This document shows, one piece after another, positions 35,206 through 43,631 of a stretch of DNA of 64,000 bases. Source of the DNA: Candidatus Rokuibacteriota bacterium. GTDB taxonomy: Bacteria > Methylomirabilota > Methylomirabilia > Rokubacteriales > CSP1-6. The stretch spans positions 124,001-188,000 of the forward strand of contig QHSX01000044.1 of assembly GCA_003221695.1 (NCBI GenBank), read 5' to 3'. Positions within the stretch are counted from its first letter, which is position 1. Each line of letters begins with the position of its first letter. The notes below the pieces were generated by a model that worked only from the letters and a program-made list of their open reading frames with translations, was not told where the DNA came from and did not search any database. The translations under genes were made by a program, and so were the position numbers.

Positions 35206-37619
35206 GTTCGCGCCTTCTGGATCAACTCGTAGAGCCTCGTCGGCGTCATCGGGAGCTCGGTGATCCGGATGCCGAGTGGTCCCAGCGCGTCGCTCACCGC
35301 GTTGGCGATGACGGCGGGGACCGTCATCGACGACGACTCGCCGAGCCCCTTCGAGCCGAGCGGCGTCAGCGGCGAAGGCGACACGACGTGGGCGATGTCG
35401 ATCGTCGGCGCCTCGCTCGCCGTCGGGACCAGGTAGTCCATGAACGTCCCGGTGAGGAGCTGGCCGTCCTCGGCATAGACGAGCTCCTCGTAGAGGGCCC
35501 CGCCCAGGCCGTGGAGAGCGCCGCCGTAGATCTGGCCCTCCGCGATCATCGGGTTGATGATCGTCCCCGCGTCGTGGACCGTGACGTAGCGGAGGATCGT
35601 GATCGCCGCCGTTTCCGGGTCCACCTCGACGGCCATCACCTCCGCGATGAAGCCGTAGGTGTTCGACGAGTTCACGCGGTCCTCCGCGTCCACGGCCTTC
35701 GAGACCGTGAAGCCGAAGACCGCGGTCGCCTGGAGGCCCGGCTCCATCCCCTCGGGAAGCGACTCGGTGTTCCAGTGGGCGCGCCCGGCGAGGTCCTTGA
35801 TCGAGTACGAGGGTCCCTTCCCTGTCGTAGGGCGGACGGCCCCGTCTCGGAACTCCAGCTGCTCCTTGGGAACGCCGAGCAGGTGCGCGCCGTACTCGAC
35901 GAGCTTGGCCTTGAGCTTGCGCGCGGCGAGGGCGACCGCGCTCGTTCCGACGGAGCCGAAGCGGCTCGAGTAGGTGCCCGACGAGATGGACCAGACGCGC
36001 GTGAACGTGTCCATCTCGTCCACGACCGTGATCTCCTCGGGGGTGAGCCCGAGCTCGTCGGCGACGATCTGCGAGACGATCGTCTGATGGCCCTGGCCCT
36101 GGGGTGTCGTGCCGAGAATCGCAGTGACACGCCCGAGCGGATCGATCTTGACCGTCGCCGAGTCGACGGCGCCCGACTTCGGCAGGTACTCGGGCTTGGC
36201 GCGGAACTGCGGGTCGAGCGCGGTCGCGACGTAGCCCATGTTCGAGACCGACGGGTCCACCGCGAGGGCCAGGCCGATCCCGAAATAACGGCCGGCCGCC
36301 CGCGCCCGCGCCTGCTCGCGACGGAGCTCGGAGTACTTCGCGAGCTCGAGCGCCTTCTCGAACGCCGCCTGGTAATCGCCCGAGTCGTACAGACCACCCG
36401 TCGGAGTTCGGTATGGAAACGCGTCGGCTGGGATGAGATTCCTTCGCCGTACCTCTGCCGGGTCCAGGCCGAGCTTGTCGGCGAGCCGATCGATCATCCC
36501 CTCGCTCTCGAAGTAGAGGTGGCCGCACGCGTAGCCGCGGTTCGGCCCCGTCAGGCTCTTGTTGGTCATGACGACGGAAGCGTCCACTTCCAGATTCCGG
36601 AAGCGGTACGGGCCGACAAAATTACCGGTCGGGCGAAAACTACATCCAGGTTCCGGGCTCCGGATGTACCCACCGACATTATCAAGCCAGCGGAAGCGCA
36701 TCCCGAGGATGGTCCCGTCTTTCTTCGCGGCGAGCTCGCGGTAGGCGACGCGGTCGGTGCCGCTCGAGGAGGCGAGCAAGTGCTCGCGGCGATCCTCGAT
36801 CCACTTGACCGGGACGCCGGTGCGCCGCGCCGCCAACGCGATCAGCGCGATGTAGGGGTAGATCGACGTCTTGATCCCGAAGGAGCCCCCGATGTCGGGC
36901 GGCACGATGAAGCGGAGCTTGTTCTCGGGGAGCCCGAGGACACGCGCCGTGAGCGGGTGCATGATGAACGGCCCCATGAAGTTGGACCACACGGTGCACA
37001 CGCCCTCGAGCGAGTCCCACGCCGCGATCACGCCGTACGTCTCGATCGGCGTCGAGCCGTACTTCGGGAACCGGAAGCGCTCCTTGAGAACGACGTCGGC
37101 CTCTCCGAAGGCACGGTCGGGATCGCCGTAGACGAGCCGCCGGTGGCCGGCGAGGTTCGTCCCGACGGCGTCGTGGAGCACGGGCGCGTCGGGTTCAAGC
37201 GCGCGCTCGGGATCGACCACGGCGGGCAGCGGCTCGTAGCGCACCCGCACGAGCTCCGCGGCGTCCTCCGCGATGTACCGGGTCTTCGCGACGAGGACGG
37301 CGACGGGCTCACCGACGAACCGCGCCTTGTCGGTCGCCGCACAGTAGTAGTGGACGGGCGCCGTGACACCGACCGAGAAGGGCTTCGTGTGGCGCAGGAC
37401 GTCCTCGCCCGTGACCGCGCCGACGACACCGTCGACGGCGAGCGCGGCCGTGAGATCGTAGCCGGCGATGCGCGCGTGGGCGTGGGGCGAGCGGACGATC
37501 GCCGCGTGATGGAGGTTGGCGACGGGCGGATGATCGTCGATGTACGTCCCACGGCCGGTGAGGAGGCGCGCGTCCTCGACGCGCTTCACCGGCTTGCCGA
37601 TCCAGCCCGTGGGGCTCAT
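35202..37619 (-). CDS. Xanthine dehydrogenase-family molybdopterin-binding subunit (large subunit 1)
   Basis: An 805-residue catalytic subunit. Seen are GKPVKRVEDARLLTGRGTY, PPDIGGSFGIKTSIYPY, GPNRGYACGHLYFESEG in place of the AYRGAGRPE loop, and the catalytic Glu in LGSKGLGESSSMT. The unusual GPNRGYACG loop separates it from CO dehydrogenase, xanthine dehydrogenase and large subunit 2, so a different substrate is likely. Upstream are an enamidase-like gene and an HpaB-type oxygenase, suggesting hydroxylation of an N-heterocycle. Confidence 0.93.
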   Translation of the reverse strand: MSPTGWIGKPVKRVEDARLLTGRGTYIDDHPPVANLHHAAIVRSPHAHARIAGYDLTAALAVDGVVGAVTGEDVLRHTKPFSVGVTAPVHYYCAATDKARFVGEPVAVLVAKTRYIAEDAAELVRVRYEPLPAVVDPERALEPDAPVLHDAVGTNLAGHRRLVYGDPDRAFGEADVVLKERFRFPKYGSTPIETYGVIAAWDSLEGVCTVWSNFMGPFIMHPLTARVLGLPENKLRFIVPPDIGGSFGIKTSIYPYIALIALAARRTGVPVKWIEDRREHLLASSSGTDRVAYRELAAKKDGTILGMRFRWLDNVGGYIRSPEPGCSFRPTGNFVGPYRFRNLEVDASVVMTNKSLTGPNRGYACGHLYFESEGMIDRLADKLGLDPAEVRRRNLIPADAFPYRTPTGGLYDSGDYQAAFEKALELAKYSELRREQARARAAGRYFGIGLALAVDPSVSNMGYVATALDPQFRAKPEYLPKSGAVDSATVKIDPLGRVTAILGTTPQGQGHQTIVSQIVADELGLTPEEITVVDEMDTFTRVWSISSGTYSSRFGSVGTSAVALAARKLKAKLVEYGAHLLGVPKEQLEFRDGAVRPTTGKGPSYSIKDLAGRAHWNTESLPEGMEPGLQATAVFGFTVSKAVDAEDRVNSSNTYGFIAEVMAVEVDPETAAITILRYVTVHDAGTIINPMIAEGQIYGGALHGLGGALYEELVYAEDGQLLTGTFMDYLVPTASEAPTIDIAHVVSPSPLTPLGSKGLGESSSMTVPAVIANAVSDALGPLGIRITELPMTPTRLYELIQKART

Positions 37620-37682
37620 GGGTGGCGCTGCACTCTAGCCAGCCGCACGCGTTCGTGTCAAGCGTCAGCGCCCGCGGGGACG

Positions 37683-37901
37683 CTATCGCCCCTGCTCGTC
37701 GATCCACTTCTTCGCCAGCTCGATCGCGTACTGGTTGGCCTGCTGAAGCGTCGGACGAGTTTCGCCGGGAGGGAAGATGGGGTGTTGCGCTCGGCGTGAC
37801 CCCCGCGGTGACACCACCCACGCCCTGGGCCTCCATCCGCCAGATGCGAGCGCGGGCGAGTCCGGTCGAATCAGGTGGTTCTTGTAGGGAATGGCTTGCA
37901 T
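37683..37901 (-). pseudogene. Small ORF or gene remnant, unrecognised
   Basis: A 72-codon minus-strand frame between enamidase and large subunit 1. The last 22 codons (TLQQANQYAIELAKK then WIDEQGR) look like a true amphipathic C-terminal helix, while the front is low in protein character and overlaps the enamidase 3' end. It may be the tail of a gene whose body was lost. I do not recognise it. The rest of the 37620-37870 gap shows nothing else. Confidence 0.3.
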
Positions 37902-39067
37902 GCGGTGACCGTGGCGAGGCGCATGGCGAGCGGCGTGTTGCGGCTCCGCCCCGCGTGGACCAGTCCATCGATCACCACGCAGGAGACCCCGGGAATGTCG
38001 CCGCGCGCGATCGCGTCGAGGGCGTCCTTCGCCAGCGAGGCGGCCGGCGCATCGCAGACGACGAGGTCCGCGGGCGCGCCGACGACGATGGAGCCCGTCC
38101 CGGGCTCGAGCCGGAAGATCCGGGCGTTGTTGCCCGTGGCGAGCGCGAGCGCCTCGGCGGGCGGCAGGTCACCGAGGGAGGCGAGCTCGCACACGCTCTT
38201 GACCACGCCCAGGGGCATGACGCCCGTCCCCGTCGGCGTGTCGCTCGCGACGCACAGGCGCGCGAGCGCGCCGGCCTCGCGGCAGCGCCGCAAGAGATAG
38301 AGGGCCGAGCGGAGGTTGCCCGCCTGAACCACCTGCAGCGCCATCGGCGTCTCGCGGACGATCGCGTCGATTCCCGCCTCGTCGAGCGACGTCGTCCCGC
38401 CGTTGATATGGCCGCAGACGTCGGGCCGGAGCTGGAGCAGCACGTCGTGGGTGATCGGGCTCGACCCCGGGATCGAGGTGCCGCCCGAGTGGGACATGAC
38501 GCAGAGCCCGTGCGTCTGCGCCCGTCGGATGTCGGCCTCGCCGTCCTTCGGATGGGCGTAGCCGCCGAAGCCGTACTTCGCGTGGCGGACGCCGTGCCGC
38601 GCCATCTCGGCGAAGTCGTCGTCCGTCAGGCCCGGCTCGAGCACGACCGAGCCCGCGTTGACCTTCATGCCGTTCGGCCGGAAATTCGCGAAGCACTTCG
38701 CCGCGGCGATCGCGAGCGCCTTTGAGGCGACCGGATCGTGCGGTCGGCCCGGCGCGTGCACGCCCTCGCCCGCGGAGACGACCGACGTGATGCCGCCGTG
38801 GACGTACGAGTCGAGGAAGTCGACGGTCTTCTGCCGCGGCGTGTAGTCGCCGAGCACGACGTGGCAGTGGGAGTCGATGAGCCCGGGGATCACGGTGGTG
38901 CCCCGGCAGTCCACGACGACGTCGGCGCTCCCCGCGCCGGTCTTGGACGCGGCGCCGAGGGCGGCGATCCGGCCGTGCTCGACCAGGATCGCCTCGGCGT
39001 CGAGTCGCGGCGACGCGAGGACCCCGGTCGCCAACGCGCCGATGTTCACGAGGCCGAGGGTCGTCAT
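37871..39067 (-). CDS. Amidohydrolase resembling enamidase
   Basis: A 398-residue metal-dependent hydrolase. Metal ligands include HCH in PGLIDSHCHVVLGDYTPRQK, the His of VMSHSGGTSIPGS, HINGGTTSLDEAG and the Asp in VASDTPTGTGVMPLG. These segments strongly resemble enamidase of nicotinate fermentation in Eubacterium barkeri, which opens 1,4,5,6-tetrahydro-6-oxonicotinate. Where I recall that enzyme using a bridging Glu, this one has Lys (HAKYGFGG), as in amidohydrolases with a carboxylated lysine. Its ATG overlaps the HpaB-type gene by four bases. Confidence 0.85.
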   Translation of the reverse strand: MTTLGLVNIGALATGVLASPRLDAEAILVEHGRIAALGAASKTGAGSADVVVDCRGTTVIPGLIDSHCHVVLGDYTPRQKTVDFLDSYVHGGITSVVSAGEGVHAPGRPHDPVASKALAIAAAKCFANFRPNGMKVNAGSVVLEPGLTDDDFAEMARHGVRHAKYGFGGYAHPKDGEADIRRAQTHGLCVMSHSGGTSIPGSSPITHDVLLQLRPDVCGHINGGTTSLDEAGIDAIVRETPMALQVVQAGNLRSALYLLRRCREAGALARLCVASDTPTGTGVMPLGVVKSVCELASLGDLPPAEALALATGNNARIFRLEPGTGSIVVGAPADLVVCDAPAASLAKDALDAIARGDIPGVSCVVIDGLVHAGRSRNTPLAMRLATVTACKPFPTRTT

Positions 39068-40509
39068 CGGTACTCGCCGAGGCAGCGGTCCACGTGGGCC
39101 TTCGCCGCCTGCCAGTCGTACGAACGGAACATGCGGCGGTTCACGACGGGCTGCGCCGCCGAGTAGAACATCTCGTACTGGAGCTGGCGCCCGCCGAACT
39201 CGGTGCCGACGAAGTCCCAGACGAGCTTGACGAGCTTGATCCGCGCGCGCGCGGGCGCGGCGGTGGACCGGTAGTACCGCTCGGTGTCGACGCGCGTCTC
39301 CTCACTCGCGAAGGCGGCCTCCGACGACGGCACCGTCTGGAAGGCGCCGCCCGCCAGCTCACGGAGCGTGCGCATCATGTCGACGATCAGACGCCGCTGA
39401 AGGGCCATGCCCGCGTACACGTACTGCGGGTGTGGCCGCGCCACGCCCGCGGAGAGCAGCGGGGAGCGCTCGGCCGCCTGGACGAGGGCGTCGAAGGCCG
39501 CGCAGAGGGCGGCGATCTCGCCACCGAGCGTCGCCTGGACGTTCGGGTCCCCCTCCGCCGTCTGCACCTCGGCGAGCCGCAGCGCGAGGCCGGCCATGAA
39601 CTCGAGCTTCACGCCGAACCGGACGAGCGACTGGAAGTTGGCCGTCGTGTGCGAGGGCGTCTCGTGGAACTGCGCGTTGACCAGGTCGACGTTCCGGTAG
39701 ATGAAGACCTGGTCCCAGGGCACGAACACGTCGTTGAACACGACGGTCGTGTCGATCTCGTCGAAGCGCGAGGAGAGCGGGTAGTCGAAGACGCTCGTCG
39801 CCGCGGTCGCGTACGGCCGGCGCGGATAGAGCCGGAGCCCCTCGGCGTGCATCGGCATGACGAGCGAGATCGCATAGTCCTCGTCGCCCGGGACGAGGGG
39901 CGTGATGTAAGAGAGGAAGAGCCAGTCGGCCATCGTCGCCGACGTCGCGATCGCCTGCGCGCCGCGCACGACGATCCCGCCGTCCCGCTCTCGGACGACG
40001 CCGGGATGGAGGAACGGCTCCGGATGGCGGTGCGCGGGCTGCGAGCGGTCCACCTGCGGCGGGACGATCGCGTAGGTGAGGTAGAGATCCTCGTCGCGGG
40101 CGCGCTCGTAGAAGCGCACGACGTTGTCGCCGAACCGCGCGCCGCCCCGGTCGAAGAACTGGCGCCACGCCGCGAAGGCGGTGAGCACGGACGCCACGTG
40201 GTCGGGGGTGCGCCCCATCAGGCCGTAGGACGGCTCCGCCCAGAAGCGGTGCACGCGTCGCCGCGCGCCGAGGTCCTCGGCGGAACGCGGCACGAGCCAC
40301 ATGTTGCTGTGGCGCGTCGCCCTCGCGGGATCGGCGTAGGTCAGCGCCGGATCGGCCTCGGCGGCGCGGGCGCGCTCGTAGGTCGCGGCGATGCGCCGGA
40401 TCGGCTCGGCGAACGCGGGATGGCTCGTGACGTCCTTGACCCGTTCGCCGTCCAGGTACACGGCGCGGCCGTCCCGCAGCGCGGCGACGTAGGCGGCTCC
40501 CGTTCGCAC
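39064..40509 (-). CDS. HpaB-family flavin-dependent monooxygenase
   Basis: A 481-residue protein of the 4-hydroxyphenylacetate 3-hydroxylase family. It begins RTGAAYVAALRDGRAVYLDGERV, the family start, and has the acyl-CoA-dehydrogenase-like flavin core with ATSATMADWLFLSYITPLVPGD, FDYPLSSRFDEIDTTVVF and VPWDQVFIYRN. Reduced flavin would come from a separate reductase not seen nearby. A GTG at 40509 is chosen because AAGGTGG precedes it; an ATG at 40539 has none. It heads the N-heterocycle-like cluster. Family members also include CoA-ester dehydratases, but the context favours an oxygenase. Confidence 0.88.
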   Translation of the reverse strand: MRTGAAYVAALRDGRAVYLDGERVKDVTSHPAFAEPIRRIAATYERARAAEADPALTYADPARATRHSNMWLVPRSAEDLGARRRVHRFWAEPSYGLMGRTPDHVASVLTAFAAWRQFFDRGGARFGDNVVRFYERARDEDLYLTYAIVPPQVDRSQPAHRHPEPFLHPGVVRERDGGIVVRGAQAIATSATMADWLFLSYITPLVPGDEDYAISLVMPMHAEGLRLYPRRPYATAATSVFDYPLSSRFDEIDTTVVFNDVFVPWDQVFIYRNVDLVNAQFHETPSHTTANFQSLVRFGVKLEFMAGLALRLAEVQTAEGDPNVQATLGGEIAALCAAFDALVQAAERSPLLSAGVARPHPQYVYAGMALQRRLIVDMMRTLRELAGGAFQTVPSSEAAFASEETRVDTERYYRSTAAPARARIKLVKLVWDFVGTEFGGRQLQYEMFYSAAQPVVNRRMFRSYDWQAAKAHVDRCLGEYR

Positions 40510-40596
40510 GCGCCCACCTTGCCACAGGCGGCGCGTCATGACAAACCCCGCGGCCGGTGCTAATGTCGCGCAACTTCGGCCCGGGAGGCTCTGGAT

Positions 40597-41115
40597 CTGA
40601 GGCGTCCACCCCTGGCGGTCGTCCTGGTCGTCGTCGTCGTGATCGCGCTCGGCGAGACCGGCGGGGCGGCCATGTCGCGGTTCCGCCCGCACATCGAGCG
40701 CTACGCCGCCGCCCGCGTGGAGCAGAACGCGCAGGCGCACGGCCTCTCGGGCTCGGCGGAGTACGACGCCGAGGTCCGCGACCGCGCCGTGTTCAGCGTC
40801 GAGGCCGGTCTCTCCTTCTTCCACACGCACGCCGAAGGGGTCGGCCTCATCCTCTTCTTCGCGAGCACGCTCGTGGCGAGCCTCGTCCCCCGGCGCCGGG
40901 CGCGCGCGGCGCTCTACCTCGCACTCACGGCCGGAGGGCTGTTCCCGCTCGGCTACCTCGTCTACGGCGTCGCCGTGCTCGAAGCCGGGCGCGACACGGG
41001 CATCGAGCTCGCCGAGCGCTGGGTGCTCACGCCCCTCGGCAGCGCCGCGATCCTCGGTGTGGCCGGCCTCGCGCTCGCCCTGGCGCTCGCAGGGCCGCGG
41101 GAACCTCTGGAATGA
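40597..41115 (+). CDS. Small membrane protein with HxHAEG motif, copy 1
   Basis: About 172 residues, unrecognised. An N-terminal hydrophobic helix, a charged extracytoplasmic segment (HIERYAAARVEQNAQAHG), then FFHTHAEGVGLILFFASTL, GGLFPLGYLVYG and a last helix: four membrane spans in all. The copy at 41236 shares the LFHxHAEGxGL and PLGYLV motifs. No ATG, GTG or TTG is in frame before the first helix. A CTG at 40597 lies eight bases after GGGAGG and is the likely start; a GTG at 40639 would remove most of that helix. Confidence 0.75.
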   Translation: MRRPPLAVVLVVVVVIALGETGGAAMSRFRPHIERYAAARVEQNAQAHGLSGSAEYDAEVRDRAVFSVEAGLSFFHTHAEGVGLILFFASTLVASLVPRRRARAALYLALTAGGLFPLGYLVYGVAVLEAGRDTGIELAERWVLTPLGSAAILGVAGLALALALAGPREPLE

Positions 41116-41235
41116 AAAGCGACTGGCTGGACGGCGCGCCTCCTCCGGAGTGGAAAGCGAAATGAGGACCGCAGCCGGGTCGTGCCTCGGCTCGGGCCGC
41201 CCACAGAGTGTCCCGGCCTCGCGGCCCTCGTTACA
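41108..41235 (+). repeat. Intercistronic repeat, locus D (1 unit with partial duplication)
   Basis: The gap between the two paralogous membrane genes is filled by the repeat. GGAATGAAAAGCG contains the stop of copy 1, a second short GTGGAAAGCGAAATGAGG follows, then CAGCCGGGTCGTGCC, GGGCCGCCCACAGAGTG, TCCCGGCCTCGCGGCC and CTCGTTACA ending at the ATG of copy 2. The junction matches locus B, where CCCGTTACG precedes ATGAT. Confidence 0.82.
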
Positions 41236-41787
41236 ATGATTCCGGAAACGCGGGCCCCGCTCCAATGGCGCCTCCCGCCCGTCGCCGTGCTCCTGACCGC
41301 GGTGGTGCTGATCGGGTGCGCGGAGGTCGGCGGCGCGTCGATGGTGCGCTTCAAGGTCGAGCTGACGCGGTGGGCCCGGCACGCGATGCTCGCGCGCCCG
41401 GCGACGCACGGGCTGGTCGGCGTGCGCGACGTGGACGAGCGCGTGCTCGACGAGGCGCTCGTGAAGTTCGACGCCGGCCTGCGCCTCTTCCACCTGCACG
41501 CGGAGGGAATGGGGCTCGTGATCATCGCCACGACCACGATCGCCGCGACGCTGGCGGGCTCGCCCGCCTCCCGACGGCCCATCATCGTTCTTCTCACCGT
41601 CGGCGGAGCAGGCTATCCTCTCGGCTACCTGGTCTGGAGCGGGCTGATCCCCTACTACGGACCCGAGAGGGGGAAGACGGTCGCGGAATGGCTCGTGTGG
41701 ACCCCGTTCGGCGGCGCCACGATCGTCGCCCTCTGGTGGCTCGCCGGCCTCGTCGCGTGGCGGATGATGCGGAGGGAACGCGGGTGA
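41236..41787 (+). CDS. Small membrane protein with HxHAEG motif, copy 2
   Basis: A 183-residue paralogue of the previous gene. An N-terminal helix VAVLLTAVVLIGCAEVGG is followed by a charged loop (MVRFKVELTRWARHAML), FDAGLRLFHLHAEGMGLVII, LTVGGAGYPLGYLVWSG and a C-terminal helix. The paired His of FHLHAEG at the membrane face could bind heme or metal; this is inference. The stop overlaps the next gene as GTGA. I know no named family. Confidence 0.78.
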   Translation: MIPETRAPLQWRLPPVAVLLTAVVLIGCAEVGGASMVRFKVELTRWARHAMLARPATHGLVGVRDVDERVLDEALVKFDAGLRLFHLHAEGMGLVIIATTTIAATLAGSPASRRPIIVLLTVGGAGYPLGYLVWSGLIPYYGPERGKTVAEWLVWTPFGGATIVALWWLAGLVAWRMMRRERG

Positions 41788-42416
41788 TCGGGCGTGCCCG
41801 GGTGGTGGCCGCCTCCCTCGCCGCGGCCGTCGCGCTCCTCGTCACGCTCTGCCCGGCCGCCGCCCATCATGTCGGCACCTACGTTCCGAAGGACAACGAG
41901 ATCACGACGAACTTCAAGCAGATCAAGTTCTCCGTCGAGGCGGGCAAGTTCGCCGTGGCGCGCCGTCTCTTCGACACGGGCCCCCTCCAGACCGACATGC
42001 GCGCGCGGGCGGCCAGGCTCCCGGCCGGCCTCGAGGCCGGGCTGCGCGCCGCCCTCGAGGGCGGCGACGGCGCCGAGGTCGAGCGCGGCCTGACGATCTT
42101 CTTCGCCGCGCTCGCCCGCGACCTGGCTCGCGAGGCCACACGCCAGACGGCGGATCCGACGCTGTCCCGCGAGGCCTGCGCGGCGATCGGCGCGCGGTTC
42201 CTCGAGGCGATCTGGCGCTACTACAACCTCGTGGACTTCGCCGTCGCGCGGCGCGACGACCGGACCTCGGTCGTCATCCGCCTCGCCTTCGACGAGGCGA
42301 CCGGCTACGCCAAGTCCATCGCGGCCCCGGACAAGCTCCGGGAACCGCTCACCCGGATCGCGCAGGCCCTCTCGGCCTTCATCGACGCGTCAACCCCAGC
42401 AAGGAGGGGCTCATGA
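41784..42416 (+). CDS. Exported protein of unknown function
   Basis: A 210-residue protein with a signal peptide (about 1-24, ending CPAAAHH). The mature part begins HHVGTYVPKDNEITTNF and is mostly helical, with FAVARRLFDTGPLQTDMR and FLEAIWRYYNLVDFAVARR. No known domain is recognised. The GTG overlaps the HxHAEG protein and its stop overlaps livJ (ATGA), so these three unknown genes belong to the Liv operon and may form a periplasm-facing module with it. Confidence 0.75.
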   Translation: MIGRARVVAASLAAAVALLVTLCPAAAHHVGTYVPKDNEITTNFKQIKFSVEAGKFAVARRLFDTGPLQTDMRARAARLPAGLEAGLRAALEGGDGAEVERGLTIFFAALARDLAREATRQTADPTLSREACAAIGARFLEAIWRYYNLVDFAVARRDDRTSVVIRLAFDEATGYAKSIAAPDKLREPLTRIAQALSAFIDASTPARRGS

Positions 42417-43630
42417 AGCGCATCGCCAGTGCCGTCGTGCTCACAACGGTCGCCGCCCTCGCAGTGGTCGCGGCGCCCGCGGTCTCGCAGCCGAAGGTCG
42501 TGAAGATCGGCGATCTCGGCTCCAAGGTCGGGGTCTTCGAGGGTTACGGGAAATACCAGACGATGGGCATCCAGATGGCGGTCGAGGAGTTGAACGCCAA
42601 GGGGGGCGTCCTGGGCCATCGAATCGAGATCCTCTCCGAGGATGACGAGACCAAACCCGCCCCCGCCGTGCGCAAGGCGGAGAAGCTCATCCTCCAGGAC
42701 GACGTGAAGCTGCTCGTCGGCGTCGTCTCGAGCGGTGCGACGATGGCGGTCATGGACGTCACCAAGAAGCACAAGACGATCCACTGGAACTCGGTCTCGT
42801 GCGCCGAGTTCATGCGGACGACGAAGTTTCACAAGTACTACTTCTCGAACCAGCCCGATTCGCGCATGCAGGCGAACGGCCTCGCGAAGTATATCGTCGA
42901 CAAGATGGGCAAACGCGTCTACATCTTCTACACGGATTACGCGATGGGGCAGTCGGACGGCCGGCAGTTCAAGACCGCGCTCGAGAAGCTCGGCGGCGAG
43001 GTCGTCGGCGTGGCCGGCGCGCCGCTCGACACCAAGGACTTCAGCCCGTGGTTCGGCGCGATCAACCAAGCGGCCCCCGAGGTCCTCTTCCTCGCGTTCG
43101 CCGGCACGGACTCGCTGCGCCTCATGACCCAGCTCCACTCGTTCGGCATGACCCGGAAGTACAAGCTCGCGGGGATCGATTGCTTCCTGCTGCAACAGGA
43201 TCTGCCCTCCATCGCCGAGCCGATGGAGGGCTTCGTCCAGCTCAACCACTTCTCCGCGTACAACCCGGACAAGAGCATGCAGGCGTTCAACGCCAAGTTC
43301 AGGAAGCGGTTCGGCGTGGACGCCAACATCGCGGCCGGCGCGTACGACGCCGTCCACTTCTGGGCGGCCGCGGTCGAGAAGGCCACGTCCTTCGACCCCG
43401 ACCGTGTCGCCGAGGCCCATGAGGGGATGTGCCGGGAGGAGACCCACATCGGCCGCCAGTGCATCCGCAAGGAGGACCACCAGGTCGTGATGGACATGCA
43501 CCTCTACCAGGTGAAGGGCGGCAAGAACATCCCGATCGCGCGCATCGCCGGCACGGATTCGATCGGCGAGCCGATGGTCGGCCGAGACCCGGTGGAAGGA
43601 TTCAGCTGGGAGATCAAGAAGAAGAACTAA
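42413..43630 (+). CDS. livJ: Liv-type ABC transporter substrate-binding protein
   Basis: A 405-residue periplasmic binding protein. A signal peptide (1-25) ends at AVSQPK; the mature protein starts VVKIGDLGSKVGVFEGYGKY and has type I binding-fold segments AVEELNAKGGVLGHRIEIL, DDVKLLVGVVSSGATMAV, YIFYTDYAMGQSDGRQF and AGAYDAVHFWAAAV. Members bind branched-chain amino acids, amides, urea or aromatic acids; the ligand here is not evident. AAGGAGGGG precedes the ATG. Confidence 0.93.
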   Translation: MKRIASAVVLTTVAALAVVAAPAVSQPKVVKIGDLGSKVGVFEGYGKYQTMGIQMAVEELNAKGGVLGHRIEILSEDDETKPAPAVRKAEKLILQDDVKLLVGVVSSGATMAVMDVTKKHKTIHWNSVSCAEFMRTTKFHKYYFSNQPDSRMQANGLAKYIVDKMGKRVYIFYTDYAMGQSDGRQFKTALEKLGGEVVGVAGAPLDTKDFSPWFGAINQAAPEVLFLAFAGTDSLRLMTQLHSFGMTRKYKLAGIDCFLLQQDLPSIAEPMEGFVQLNHFSAYNPDKSMQAFNAKFRKRFGVDANIAAGAYDAVHFWAAAVEKATSFDPDRVAEAHEGMCREETHIGRQCIRKEDHQVVMDMHLYQVKGGKNIPIARIAGTDSIGEPMVGRDPVEGFSWEIKKKN

Positions 43631-43631
43631 G

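Noticed and set aside
31349-37619. Aerobic CO dehydrogenase (form I)
   Set aside because: Neither large subunit has the AYxCSFR active-site loop; they read PYRGVGRP and GPNRGYACG.
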